A stretch of DNA of 64,000 bases. Origin: Denitromonas ohlonensis (GTDB taxonomy: Bacteria > Pseudomonadota > Gammaproteobacteria > Burkholderiales > Rhodocyclaceae). The notes beneath the pieces are model-generated. The model was not told the origin of the DNA. It saw only the letters and a program-made list of their open reading frames with translations, and made no database searches. The stretch spans positions 1 through 64,000 of the forward strand of contig NZ_VMNI01000003.1 of the NCBI RefSeq assembly GCF_007625205.1. Direction: 5' to 3'. Of the stretch, positions 24,787-35,493 are shown in pieces (positions within the stretch are counted from its first letter, which is position 1; each line of letters starts with the position of its first letter). The translations under genes and the position numbers were made by a program.

Positions 24787-25569
24787 TCAATGGCTGGTGC
24801 CGAGGTAGGCGGCAATCACGTCCGGATTGTTCTTCACCTCATCCGGCTCGCCGTCGCCAATCTTTTTGCCGTAATCGAGCACCACCACGCGGTCCGAGAT
24901 ATCCATCACCACGCCCATGTCGTGCTCGATCAGGACGATGGTGGTGCCGAACTGGTCATTCACATCGAGGATGAAGCGGCACATGTCCTGCTTCTCTTCC
25001 ACGTTCATGCCCGCCATCGGCTCGTCGAGCAGCATCATTGACGGCTCGGCGGCCAGCGCCCGGCCCAGCTCGACGCGCTTTTGCAGACCGTAGGGCAGGC
25101 GCCCGACCGGCGTCTTGCGGATGTTCTGGATCTCGAGAAAGTCGATCACTTCCTCGACCTTCTTGCGATGCTCGATCTCCTCCGCGCGGGCTTTGCCCCA
25201 GTGCAGCGCGTGATGAAAGACGTTGCACTTCATCTTCAGGTTGCGGCCGGTCATGATGTTGTCGATCACGCTCATGCCCTTGAACAAGGCGATGTTCTGG
25301 AAGGTGCGCGCAATACCCTGCTTGGCCGCCTTGTGGGGCTCCATGTCGCGGCGCACCTCACCGCGGAAGGTCACCTGCCCCTCCTGCGGGTGATACACCC
25401 CGTTGATGACGTTCAACATCGAGCTCTTGCCAGCGCCGTTCGGGCCGATGATTGAGCGGATTTCGTGTTCGCGCACATCAAAACTGATGTTGGTCAGCGC
25501 CTTGACGCCACCAAAAGAGAGCGAGATGCCCTCCATCTTCAGAATGACGTCGCCGATTTCTCGTGCCAT
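24787..25569 (-). CDS. livG: Branched-chain amino acid-type ABC ATPase LivG
   Basis: A 260-residue ABC ATPase: Walker A GPNGAGKSS, the LivG-type insert ARTFQNIALFKGMSVIDNIM, signature region LPYGLQKRVELGRALA (the usual LSGGQ is LPYGLQ, as in this subfamily), Walker B MMLLDEPMAGMN, and switch LIEHDMGVVMDISD. Together with LivF it powers import. Gene order is fadD-livG-livH-livM-livK-livF. Confidence 0.94.
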   Translation of the reverse strand: MAREIGDVILKMEGISLSFGGVKALTNISFDVREHEIRSIIGPNGAGKSSMLNVINGVYHPQEGQVTFRGEVRRDMEPHKAAKQGIARTFQNIALFKGMSVIDNIMTGRNLKMKCNVFHHALHWGKARAEEIEHRKKVEEVIDFLEIQNIRKTPVGRLPYGLQKRVELGRALAAEPSMMLLDEPMAGMNVEEKQDMCRFILDVNDQFGTTIVLIEHDMGVVMDISDRVVVLDYGKKIGDGEPDEVKNNPDVIAAYLGTSH

Positions 25570-25584
25570 GTTGTCTCCTCGCGC

Positions 25585-27549
25585 TCAGGCGGCCGTCTTT
25601 GCGGCCTGCGGGGCGAAGGTTTTCGCCTCTTCGATCTTAAGGTCGGCAGAAACCTTGCCCTGGCGACCATCCTCGTATTTCACGTCGGTTTCGATGTGCT
25701 GCTCGCTCTTGCCCGAATACAGCGCATCGATCAGCACCGCGTAGCGCTCCGACACGAACTTGCGACGCACCTTGCGGGTTCGGGTCAGCTCGCCGTCATC
25801 GGCATCCAGCTCCTTGTGCAGAATCAGGAAGCGCTTGATCTGCGAATCGGCCATCATCGGGTCGGCCGCCAGTTGCGCGTTGATCTCTTCAACACACTCC
25901 TTGATCAGCTGCAGCACCATCGGCTGAGCGGCCAGATCGGTATAGCCCGAGTAGGCCAGACCGCGGCGCTCGACATAGTTGCCCACGGCTTCGAGGTCGA
26001 TGTTGATGAAGGCGGTCACGTAATCGCGCTCGTTGCCGAAGGCCACGGCTTCCTTCACGTGCTGGAAGAACTTGAGCTTGTTCTCGATGTAGTTCGGCGC
26101 AAAAATGCTGCCGCTATTGAGCTTGCCCACATCCTTGGCACGGTCAATGATCTTCAGGTGGCCGTCTTCATCAAAGAAGCCCGCGTCACCGGTGAGGAAG
26201 TAACCGTCCTCGTTGATCGACTCGGCCGTTGCGTCGGGGCGCTTGTAATACGCCTTGAGCAGCATCGGCCCCTTGACCAGAATCTCGCCGTTCTCGGCCA
26301 GTTTCACCTCCACCCCCGGCGCCGGCTTGCCGACGGAATCGAGCTTGATCTGGCCGTCCGGCTGCAGGCACACATAGGCGCAGGTTTCGGTCTGGCCATA
26401 CAGCTGCTTGAGGTTGATGCCGATCGAGCGATAGAAACGGAACAGATCCGGGCCAATCGCCGCACCGGCGGTGTAGGCCACGCGAATACGCGAGAAGCCC
26501 AGCACGTTCTTGAGCGGCCCGAGGATGAGCAGATTGCTCAGCCAGTACTGGAAGCGGTCCGAGCTCGACACCGGCTTGCCATCCAGAATCTCGCCGCCGC
26601 AGCGCTTGGCCACATCCATGGCAAAGGCAAATATCTTGCGCTTGAGCCAGCTCGCGTCTTCCATGCGGATCAGCACGGTGGTCAGCAGGTTCTCGAACAC
26701 GCGCGGCGGTGCAAAGTAATAGGTGGGGCCAATCTCGCGCAGGTCGGTCATCACCGTCTCGCCCGACTCCGGGCAGTTGATGGTGAAACCCGACACCATC
26801 GCCTGCGCATACGAGAACAGGTGGTCGCCCACCCAGGCCATCGGCAGGTAAGAGAGGATGTCTTCGTTCTCGGTCAGCTTGTCGAACTGGCAACCGCCCT
26901 TGGCCGACTGAATGAACGCGTCGTGCGTCTGACACACGCCTTTCGGTTTGCCCGTCGTGCCCGAGGTGTAGAGCATCACCGACACATCGTCAGGCCCGCC
27001 CTTGCTGATCTCGCCATCGAGAAAGTCCGGCTGGCTCTTGTCGTGGGCCGTGCCCATCGACTGCAACTCATCCAGGCCAAGCAGGAAGGTGTCGGCGTAG
27101 TGACGCATGCCGCGCGAATCGTCATAAATGACATGCTCGAGGAGCGGGCACTGCTCGCGAATCTCGAGCATCTTGTCCACCTGTTCCTGGTCTTCGACCA
27201 CGGCGAACTTGATCTCGGCGTCCTGCAGCACGTAGGCCATTTCCTCGGCCACCGCATCCTGATACATCATCACCGGAATGCCACCCAGGCACTGACAGGC
27301 CGCGACCGACCAGTACAGGCGGGGGCGGTTATCCCCGATGATGCCGAGGCGATCGCCCCGCTTGAAACCCAGCTCTGCCAGACCGCAGGCGATGGCGCGC
27401 ACGTTTTGCGCAACCTCTGCCCAGCTATAGGTCTGCCAGATGCCGTATTCCTTCTCACGCATTGCCGGCCGGGTCGGCCGCTGTTGAGCATGCTGCATCA
27501 ACAGGCGCGGAAAAGTGTTCAGTTCAGCCTGCCCACGGGGGTCTGACAT
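25585..27549 (-). CDS. Long-chain acyl-CoA synthetase-like AMP-forming ligase
   Basis: A 654-residue AMP-forming ligase of the long-chain/FadD15 type. Motifs: P-loop LYTSGTTGKPKGV, LSYLPMAWVGDHLFSYAQ, YGQTETCAYVCLQ, FLTGDAGFFDEDGHLKIIDR, and lid lysine region LNSGSIFAPNYIENKLK. AAGGAGGAGG supports the ATG at 27549. It is the first gene of the liv operon. Such ligases beside LivKHMGF occur in aromatic-degrading betaproteobacteria, where they may activate the imported acid; whether the substrate is a fatty or aromatic acid cannot be read from the sequence. Confidence 0.92.
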   Translation of the reverse strand: MSDPRGQAELNTFPRLLMQHAQQRPTRPAMREKEYGIWQTYSWAEVAQNVRAIACGLAELGFKRGDRLGIIGDNRPRLYWSVAACQCLGGIPVMMYQDAVAEEMAYVLQDAEIKFAVVEDQEQVDKMLEIREQCPLLEHVIYDDSRGMRHYADTFLLGLDELQSMGTAHDKSQPDFLDGEISKGGPDDVSVMLYTSGTTGKPKGVCQTHDAFIQSAKGGCQFDKLTENEDILSYLPMAWVGDHLFSYAQAMVSGFTINCPESGETVMTDLREIGPTYYFAPPRVFENLLTTVLIRMEDASWLKRKIFAFAMDVAKRCGGEILDGKPVSSSDRFQYWLSNLLILGPLKNVLGFSRIRVAYTAGAAIGPDLFRFYRSIGINLKQLYGQTETCAYVCLQPDGQIKLDSVGKPAPGVEVKLAENGEILVKGPMLLKAYYKRPDATAESINEDGYFLTGDAGFFDEDGHLKIIDRAKDVGKLNSGSIFAPNYIENKLKFFQHVKEAVAFGNERDYVTAFINIDLEAVGNYVERRGLAYSGYTDLAAQPMVLQLIKECVEEINAQLAADPMMADSQIKRFLILHKELDADDGELTRTRKVRRKFVSERYAVLIDALYSGKSEQHIETDVKYEDGRQGKVSADLKIEEAKTFAPQAAKTAA

Positions 27550-27688
27550 ACCCGCCTCCTCCTTGTGTATCGCTTTTCTATGCCGCAGCGCCGGGGGTTT
27601 TCTTATTCGGCGTCCGGGTGGCCTGGGGGCCATGTTCGAGGCTGGAGTCTCGCAGCCTATGTTTGCGCAACTATTTTCAGAATGTACG

Positions 27689-27703
27689 CAATTGTGACAA
27701 TTG
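27689..27703. promoter_or_regulatory. Palindromic operator candidate upstream of the fadD-liv operon
   Basis: CAATTG-TGA-CAATTG, two identical palindromic hexamers spaced by 3 bases in the divergent 238-base gap between the ligase operon and the BrkB-like gene. It lies in an AT-rich patch that stands out from its GC-rich surroundings. The binding protein is unknown. Confidence 0.4.
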
Positions 27704-27787
27704 CCCGATCCGCGTCCGCGCAAGACCGACATCGCCGCGCAACGCGGTTACAGTAGGGGCTTCACGCATCCGCAATAAGCCATCGCC

Positions 27788-28822
27788 GTGACGACACTCA
27801 CCCGCGCACTTCGCTACGCCCTCGTCCCCTGGCGCGCCGCCCGCAAATGGGGCGATGACCGCTGCGCCACCTACGCCGCCGCCCTCGCCTACTACTCCGC
27901 GTTTTCGCTCGCACCCGTGCTGGTCATCGCCGTCTCGGTGGCCGGCCTCATCTTTGGCGCCGACACCGCCAGCGAGCGCATCGTCGGCGAGCTCGAAGCG
28001 CTCATCGGCGCCGACGGCGCCCGCCTCATCGCACGCATGGTCACCGCCAGTCAGGAATCCGGCAAAGGCGCGCTCGCCGCCGCAGTGAGCACCGTCATCA
28101 CCCTGATCGGCGCCACCGGCCTGTTCGTCCAGATGGGCCACGCCTTCGAAGCCGTCTTTGGGCGCCCCAACCAGGGCCGCAGCGCCTGGATGAAACAACT
28201 CATCGGCCGCCTGCGCGGCCTCACCGTCGTCATCGGCATCGGCTTTCTGCTCATGATCTCGCTGGTCGCCAGCGCCGCCATCCTCGCCGTTGGCGAATAC
28301 GCCACCCGCGGCATCCAGGCCCTGCTGTGGCTCGCCACCGCCCTGCAGATCGGCATCTCGCTCGCCCTGCAAAGCAGCATGATCGGCATCATCTACAAAG
28401 TGCTGGTGCCCACCAAACTGTCCACCCGCGCCCTCATGATCGGCGCCGTGCTCACCGCCATCCTGTTCGAACTCGGCAAATGGGCCATCGGCCTCTACCT
28501 CGGCCGCAGCAACACCGCCGCCGCCTTCGGCCCCGCCGGCTCACTCGCCATCGTGCTGCTATGGGTCTATTACGTGTCGCTGATCCTGCTCTACGGCGCC
28601 GAGATCACCTTCCAGCTCAACCGCATCGAACACGTCGGCAATCGCCACTTCCGGCGGCAGAAGAAAGCAAAGAAGCCGGCAAAGGCACCAGCTATTGAAA
28701 CGCCCCTTGCGAGCGCTGACGCACCGGCGTCAGAAGCCATGCCGGCGCTGTTCAAACCGCCCGCGACCGAAGGCAACGGTAGCCCGGATGCAGCGAAGCG
28801 GAATCCGGGATTCATCGGTTGA
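27788..28822 (+). CDS. YihY/BrkB-family inner-membrane protein
   Basis: A 344-residue membrane protein of the YihY (BrkB) family with six helices. Hallmarks: RCATYAAALAYYSAFSLAPVLVIAV, the middle helices GLTVVIGIGFLLMISLVASA, and LLWVYYVSLILLYGAEITFQL. The start is a GTG at 27788. Function is unsettled; older ribonuclease BN labels are wrong. The final 15 or so codons (GNGSPDAAKRNPGFIG) come from the left arm of a palindromic repeat that also supplies the stop codon, so the tail is probably a repeat-derived extension. Confidence 0.88.
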   Translation: MTTLTRALRYALVPWRAARKWGDDRCATYAAALAYYSAFSLAPVLVIAVSVAGLIFGADTASERIVGELEALIGADGARLIARMVTASQESGKGALAAAVSTVITLIGATGLFVQMGHAFEAVFGRPNQGRSAWMKQLIGRLRGLTVVIGIGFLLMISLVASAAILAVGEYATRGIQALLWLATALQIGISLALQSSMIGIIYKVLVPTKLSTRALMIGAVLTAILFELGKWAIGLYLGRSNTAAAFGPAGSLAIVLLWVYYVSLILLYGAEITFQLNRIEHVGNRHFRRQKKAKKPAKAPAIETPLASADAPASEAMPALFKPPATEGNGSPDAAKRNPGFIG

Positions 28823-28869
28823 TCAAGCACCGCCCCCGGATTCCGGCCTGCGGCCTGCATCCGGGCTAC
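28779..28869. repeat. Palindromic interspersed repeat, GTAGCCCGGATGCAG type
   Basis: A 91-base inverted repeat. The left arm begins GTAGCCCGGATGCAGCGAAG (28779-28809) and the right arm ends CTGCATCCGGGCTAC (28833-28869), with a 23-base loop. This motif is a familiar dispersed element in beta- and gammaproteobacterial genomes. It overlaps the 3' end of the BrkB-like gene. Confidence 0.9.
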
Positions 28870-28893
28870 GCACCCCGCCTCCGGGCGACGCAC

Positions 28894-29364
28894 TCAACTG
28901 CGCGGCTTCTCAAAACACCGCGCCCGCACCATCTCATACTCCAGACGCGCATCCCGCGCACCACGCATCGCCTCGGCGAATGCAGCATCGTCGGTCGAGT
29001 CACTCGCCGACCGCGCCATCACCGCCAACCTCGACGCCTGCATCGCAAGCACCAACTGCTCACCCACCCGCGCCGCACACCCCCACGCCGACACCCCCGC
29101 CACCACCTGCTCGGCCTCGGTCATGTCCCTGATCAACGCCACCGCCTTGTCGCCCGGCGCACTCATCGCCGACTCCGCGGCCAACCCCCACCGCTGATCC
29201 GCCACATCAAACTCCGCAAACGCCGCCTGCACCAAGGCCATCGCCTTGCGCTTATCGTAAATGTCGTAGCCCGTCCGCCCCATGAACGCCAGAACGAACA
29301 GCACCACGCCGATCAATACCCAGGGAATTCTGCGGCGGCTCGGCGCGCTTGCTTGGTCTGTCAT
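28894..29364 (-). CDS. Single-pass membrane protein of unknown function
   Basis: A 156-residue protein with a short basic N-terminus (MTDQASAPSRRRIP), one transmembrane helix (WVLIGVVLFVLAFMG, residues 15-29) and a mostly helical, alanine-rich outer domain with two cysteines (SAWGCAARVG and RARCFEKPRS) that could form a disulfide. I do not recognise the family. ATG at 29364 is chosen because the hydrophobic helix follows; the much longer in-frame extension upstream is antisense to fadH. It is flanked by two palindromic repeats. Confidence 0.65.
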   Translation of the reverse strand: MTDQASAPSRRRIPWVLIGVVLFVLAFMGRTGYDIYDKRKAMALVQAAFAEFDVADQRWGLAAESAMSAPGDKAVALIRDMTEAEQVVAGVSAWGCAARVGEQLVLAMQASRLAVMARSASDSTDDAAFAEAMRGARDARLEYEMVRARCFEKPRS

Positions 29365-29502
29365 CACGGTCCTCGTTGCAATCGATTTGTCGACAGTCTG
29401 ACAGGGTGCCTTCCCTAGCGAGGGCAAAAATCTAGAGGCAAGGCCGTAGAGAGCAATAACGAAGGGCATTGCACCAGCTTCGGCGGCTGATCGCGCGAGG
29501 CC

Positions 29503-29596
29503 GATTGTCGTAGGGTGGTCAGCTTTGCTGCCCACCATCGGTCGATGGTCTCGCACGCGGTTTGGTGGGCGGCGAGCCGCCCACCCTACGACAATC
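29503..29596. repeat. Palindromic interspersed repeat, GTAGGGTGG type
   Basis: A 94-base inverted repeat with perfect 16-base outer arms GATTGTCGTAGGGTGG (29503-29518) and CCACCCTACGACAATC (29581-29596), and imperfect inner pairing (CTGCCCACCA with TGGTGGGCGG). It sits in the 345-base gap upstream of fadH. A second class of dispersed element, different from that at 28779. Confidence 0.85.
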
Positions 29597-29665
29597 TGTG
29601 CTGCACTCGTGAGCACCGTCGCTCGCAAGCCGCTTGCATTTCTCCCGCGCACAAGGAACAATAAC

Positions 29666-29675
29666 CAAGCGCTTG
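29666..29675. promoter_or_regulatory. Palindrome likely bound by the downstream TetR regulator
   Basis: CAAGCGCTTG, embedded in ACCAAGCGCTTGCTTGCTT, 35 bases before the fadH start. CAAGCGCTTG-type palindromes are typical TetR-family operators, and a tetR gene ends the same operon. It probably overlaps the promoter, giving autorepression. Confidence 0.6.
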
Positions 29676-29691
29676 CTTGCTTAAAAATTAA

Positions 29692-31743
<2,052 letters not shown>

Positions 31744-31745
31744 AC

Positions 31746-32342
31746 ATGCCGCGCAAAAAGATAGAGCCCGCCGCCGAGGCCAACCGCCGTGCCGACGTGC
31801 TGCGCGCGGCGGCCCGGCTGTTTGTCGAAAAAGGCTTCGAGGCCACCACCACGCGCGATATCGCCGAGGCCGCGGGCATGCGCTCGGGCAGCCCCTTCTA
31901 CCACTTCCGTAGCAAGCTCGATCTGCTCAAGGCAGTCATCCTCGAAGGCCTTGCCAACAGCGATGCCCGCCAGCGGGCGGCCATCGCCGGCGTGGACGAC
32001 CCGCTCGCGCGCCTGCGGGTACTGGTGCGCGCCCATCTGGCCAGCCTGCATGAATTCGACTGCGACTCGCCCTTGCTGATCGGCGAAACCCGCGCGCTCG
32101 ACGCCGCCGCCAAGCGTGAAATCGCCGACGCCTTCGATCAATATCAGATTCCGTGGCAGCAATCGCTGGACGCGCTGGCCGCCGCCGGACACATCGCCAG
32201 CGCCGCGCCGCCGGTGCGGCTGTGGCTGTTCGGCATGCTCAACTGGAGTACGCACTGGTATCGCGCCGACGGCGCGCTGTCGCTCGACGCGCTGGCCGAC
32301 AGCGCACTGGCGATGCTGCTCGGCAAGCCGACTGGCGCTTAG
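31746..32342 (+). CDS. TetR-family transcriptional repressor
   Basis: A 198-residue TetR regulator. The N-terminal helix-turn-helix (RRADVLRAAARLFVEKGFEA, TTTRDIAEAAGMRSGSPFYH, FRSKLDLLKAVI) covers about residues 14-62; the C-terminal part is the ligand/dimer domain. It starts 2 bases after the fadH stop, so it is cotranscribed with it, and the CAAGCGCTTG palindrome before fadH is the likely site. The ligand is probably an acyl-CoA, by analogy with fatty-acid TetR regulators (inferred). Its stop overlaps that of the convergent kinase by 4 bases. Confidence 0.92.
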   Translation: MPRKKIEPAAEANRRADVLRAAARLFVEKGFEATTTRDIAEAAGMRSGSPFYHFRSKLDLLKAVILEGLANSDARQRAAIAGVDDPLARLRVLVRAHLASLHEFDCDSPLLIGETRALDAAAKREIADAFDQYQIPWQQSLDALAAAGHIASAAPPVRLWLFGMLNWSTHWYRADGALSLDALADSALAMLLGKPTGA

Positions 32343-33601
32343 GCGTCCTGCGAGATCGGCAGAAACAGCGTCATGCGCGTCCCGCGACCTGCCACGCTGT
32401 CCATGTCGATGCGGCCGCCGTGCTGCTCGGCAATGCCCCAGGCCTGCGTGAGACCCAGGCCCACGCCTTCGCCCACCGGGCGGGTGGTAAAGAAGGGGTC
32501 AAACACGTAGGCCTGAATGTCAGCAGGGATGCCCGGCCCGGTGTCCTCGACGGCCACCCACTGCTCACCGTCAGTCTGGCCGGTCTCGATGGTCAATTTG
32601 CCGCCGCCGGCCACGGCCTGTAGCGCATTGGTCAGCAGGTGCACGCAGGCGCGGCTCACGTCCCCCGCGCGACACGCCAGCGGCGGCAACTCGGCAAACC
32701 GGGACTGAACATCAGCGCGTTCCAGCGACTGCGCAGGCAACAGGTTGAGGGCCCGCGTCACCAGCGCTCGCAAGCTGACCTGCTCCATGGCGCTGGTGCC
32801 GGCTTCGGCAAAGGTGCGCAGATCGGCCACAATCACACGCACCCGATCCAGGCCCGATTTCAACTCGTTCAGCAGCTCAGGGATGTCATCGGTCAGAAAC
32901 GCCACATCCGCCTCAACGCATTGCTGCGACAGGGTCGCCGCCACCGCCGGCGCCTGGGCGGCGATCAGCGTGTCGGCGTCGCGATAGGCTGACAGCAAGG
33001 CCATCAAGGCGGTCACATCCCGCGCCAGCATGTCGCAATTGCCGGTGGCGAAGCCGAGCGGGTTGTTGATTTCGTGCGCCACGCCGGCCGCCAGACGCCC
33101 CACCGAGGCCATCTTCTCGGATTGCAGCAATTGATTGTGCGCCTTCTCAAGCCGGGCGTTGGCGGCCTCCAGCGCGGCGTTGCGCTCGCGCAAGGCCTCT
33201 TGCGCCAGCCAGCGGGCGGTGACGTCGCGGCCGATCCCGCGATAGCCCGCGAAAGCCCCATTCTTGTCAAAAACCGGATCGCCGCTGATCGAAAAATGCC
33301 GCAAACCATCGTTGGTCATCAAGCTGTATTCCAACTCACGAAATGGCTGGTGGGCGCGCACCAGCGCCTCGTGCGCCGCAATCTCGGCCTCGCTCAGTCC
33401 TGCACCCTTGAGTCGCAAGAACGCCCAACGTGTCATGCCGACAAAAGCGCTGGGCGACGTGTTGCCGCGTGCAGCCAGACCATCGGAGAACGCCGAAAAC
33501 CGATACTCGGCGTCCTGCTCCCAGTACCAGTCCGACGACAGATCCAGCAGGTGGCGAAACCGCGCCGCTGCCTGATCGTGCTTTTCATCCTCTTGGCTCA
33601 T
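32339..33601 (-). CDS. PAS-containing soluble histidine kinase
   Basis: A 420-residue kinase with no transmembrane segment. A PAS domain (FRHLLDLSSDWYWEQDAEYR to FAGYRGIGRDVTARW, about 15-135) is followed by a coiled coil and the HisKA region (KMASVGRLAAGVAHEINNPL), then HATPase boxes DTGPGIP and GVGLGLTQAWGIAEQHGG. There is no receiver and no adjacent response regulator, so its partner is elsewhere. It resembles the kinase at 51463 in its catalytic half. Signal unknown; WYWEQD is typical of PAS domains in such soluble kinases. Confidence 0.9.
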   Translation of the reverse strand: MSQEDEKHDQAAARFRHLLDLSSDWYWEQDAEYRFSAFSDGLAARGNTSPSAFVGMTRWAFLRLKGAGLSEAEIAAHEALVRAHQPFRELEYSLMTNDGLRHFSISGDPVFDKNGAFAGYRGIGRDVTARWLAQEALRERNAALEAANARLEKAHNQLLQSEKMASVGRLAAGVAHEINNPLGFATGNCDMLARDVTALMALLSAYRDADTLIAAQAPAVAATLSQQCVEADVAFLTDDIPELLNELKSGLDRVRVIVADLRTFAEAGTSAMEQVSLRALVTRALNLLPAQSLERADVQSRFAELPPLACRAGDVSRACVHLLTNALQAVAGGGKLTIETGQTDGEQWVAVEDTGPGIPADIQAYVFDPFFTTRPVGEGVGLGLTQAWGIAEQHGGRIDMDSVAGRGTRMTLFLPISQDA

Positions 33602-33689
33602 GCCACACCTCGACCGCCGTCGTTCATCAATCACTCAACGGCAGCCGGCCGCCAAGCTTGACGCTAAGACTTTCGAAATAGAGGCAAAA

Positions 33690-33716
33690 TAGAAAATCGC
33701 CGCACAAGGCGGCGAT
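33690..33716 (-). terminator. Rho-independent terminator of the small membrane-protein gene
   Basis: Minus strand: stem ATCGCCGC/GCGGCGAT (33696-33716) with a 5-base loop, followed by TTTTCTATTTT. It follows the stop at 33748. Confidence 0.85.
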
Positions 33717-33747
33717 CATGACGGGCCCGAAGGCGTAAAAAACAGGA

Positions 33748-34113
33748 TCAGGCGTGCGCGGCGGAGAAGCCCTCGGCACGTCGGCGTTGCGGCTCGGCGG
33801 CGGATGCCGACACCACACGCGATGCCGTCAGCGCGGCCTGATCGTCCGCAGACAGATGCAGACCAACGGCCGCCAGACGTGCCAGCGTGGCGTCGAGATC
33901 CCAAGGCGCCGCCAGGCGAAGCTTCTTGCCCGTACGCATTTCAACATGCAGCCAGAAAGCGCCCGTCTCGGCGTCGGCGCGCAGATACACCCGCGCCGCC
34001 AGCGTCGGGTCGGCTTCGATGCGGGCCAGACCGTCTTGCTTCTTGCGCTTGCCAGCCAGGTAGGACCCCGCCAACACCACCACCACGATTGCCACTGCGC
34101 CGATCAGTTCCAT
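33748..34113 (-). CDS. Small membrane-anchored hypothetical protein
   Basis: A 121-residue protein: an N-terminal hydrophobic helix (LIGAVAIVVVVLAGSYLAG, residues 3-21), a basic stretch KRKKQDG and a soluble domain with strands (ARVYLRADAETGAFWLHVEM, then KKLRLAAPWDLDATLARLAA). CGGAGAAG supports the start. No family recognised. It has its own terminator and is divergent from the MotA/MotB-like pair across a 296-base gap, which contains an AT-rich patch but no feature I can name. Confidence 0.7.
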   Translation of the reverse strand: MELIGAVAIVVVVLAGSYLAGKRKKQDGLARIEADPTLAARVYLRADAETGAFWLHVEMRTGKKLRLAAPWDLDATLARLAAVGLHLSADDQAALTASRVVSASAAEPQRRRAEGFSAAHA

Positions 34114-34409
34114 GCGTCTTCTCCGTTCGCGGTGTGTGTCACACCGCCGTGTTGCGCTGTTCGACCGCCTGAACGCGGCCTTGATGGGATCGAAGACTAA
34201 AGCAGCGCCCCCTGCCTCGTCGCGCATATGGATAGCGCCAATTTCTATATAAACGCGCTGAACGCATGAAACTTTGCGTTATAAGCCCGCTCGCCGGCCT
34301 GCGTCGCGACATGCGTCACGCCCCAAGGCGCCCGTGGTGCTTCGGCTTCGGGGGTGAAGCGCGTTAGACTGGATGGGTCCGAGCGCCCCCGCTGCGCCAT
34401 CAGGAGCCC

Positions 34410-35489
34410 ATGTCGATGCAACACAAAGCCTTCACCCGGCCCGTCCATGCCACCACCTGGATGAGCCTGTTTCTGGCACTCGTGGCATTGCTGGCGGCCT
34501 TTCTGGCCCCCCAACTCGAATCCGCCTTTCGCGCCAACGCGCTGTTCAACGGCGTGATCATCGCCGTGCTGGTGGTTGGCATTGGCGTCAATCTGCGCCA
34601 GGTGTGGCGACTGCAGCGTGAAGTGCTGTGGATCGAAGCCTTCGAGCCGCGCGCCGACGGCGGCGGCACCGGCGACGGCCGCCCGGTCCTGCTCGCCCCC
34701 ATGGCCCGCCTGCTCACCAGCCGCGACGGTGGCCGCTTTCACCTCTCGCCGGCGTCGATGCGCACCATCCTCGACAGCGTGCAGATCCGCCTCGAAGAGC
34801 AGCGCGATCTGTCCCGCTACCTGATCGGGCTGCTCATCTTCCTCGGGCTGCTCGGCACCTTCTGGGGCCTGCTCGCCACCATCCGCTCGGTCGGCGACAT
34901 CATCGGCGGCATGAGCGTGGGCGCCGACCCGGTCGCCATGTTCGAAACGCTCAAGACCCGGCTGGATGCACCGCTGTCGGGCATGGCCACCAGCTTCTCC
35001 ACCTCGCTGTTTGGTCTGGCCGGCTCACTGGTGGTCGGTTTTCTCGACCTGCAATCCGGTCACGCCCAGAACCGCTTCTACAACGAACTCGAAGAATGGC
35101 TCTCCAGCATCACCCGCCTGCCCTCGTCCGGCATGGGCGGCGATGGCGACGGCACCGTCCCGGCCTACGTGGTGGCCCTGCTCGAGCAGACCGCTGAAAG
35201 CCTGGAGCGCATGCAGCGATCCTCGGTTGAGTCCGAACGCGAACGCCACGCGATTGGCGACCAGCTCGGCGATCTGAACAGCCAGCTCACCCGCCTGGCC
35301 GACCTCATCTCGCGCGAGTCGCGTGACTTCAGCACCCTGGCCAGCAGTCAGGACGATCTCGCCGGACTGGTCCGTCATCTGGCCCACCAACCCAACCAGA
35401 ACGCGCAGTTCTCCGAAGAGCTCCGCTCAGAGATCCGGCTGATGTCGCGCACCATCGCGGCAGCCCTCGACAACCGGCGGACGGACTAA
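34410..35489 (+). CDS. MotA/TolQ/ExbB-like proton channel subunit
   Basis: A 359-residue inner-membrane protein. Two N-terminal helices (SLFLALVALLAAFLAP; GVIIAVLVVGIGVNLRQVW), a cytoplasmic loop, then the conserved channel helices LIGLLIFLGLLGTFWGLLATIRSV and MATSFSTSLFGLAGSLVVGFLDL (about 133-215), as in MotA/TolQ. The C-terminal part (about 240-359) is a coiled-coil tail (LLEQTAESLERMQRSSVESE). It is followed 4 bases later by a MotB-like gene. No flagellar, Tol or TonB genes are near; it is an uncharacterised 5:2-type motor pair, and the closest named relative by design is ZorA, though the Zorya effector genes are absent. Confidence 0.85.
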   Translation: MSMQHKAFTRPVHATTWMSLFLALVALLAAFLAPQLESAFRANALFNGVIIAVLVVGIGVNLRQVWRLQREVLWIEAFEPRADGGGTGDGRPVLLAPMARLLTSRDGGRFHLSPASMRTILDSVQIRLEEQRDLSRYLIGLLIFLGLLGTFWGLLATIRSVGDIIGGMSVGADPVAMFETLKTRLDAPLSGMATSFSTSLFGLAGSLVVGFLDLQSGHAQNRFYNELEEWLSSITRLPSSGMGGDGDGTVPAYVVALLEQTAESLERMQRSSVESERERHAIGDQLGDLNSQLTRLADLISRESRDFSTLASSQDDLAGLVRHLAHQPNQNAQFSEELRSEIRLMSRTIAAALDNRRTD

Positions 35490-35493
35490 GCCG

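Noticed and set aside
25465-27546. 693-codon plus-strand frame
   Set aside because: Antisense to the acyl-CoA synthetase-like gene; no domain and no ribosome binding site.
28779-29596. CRISPR array or IS ends
   Set aside because: The two palindromic repeats are of different sequence and not regularly spaced; no cas or transposase gene is present.
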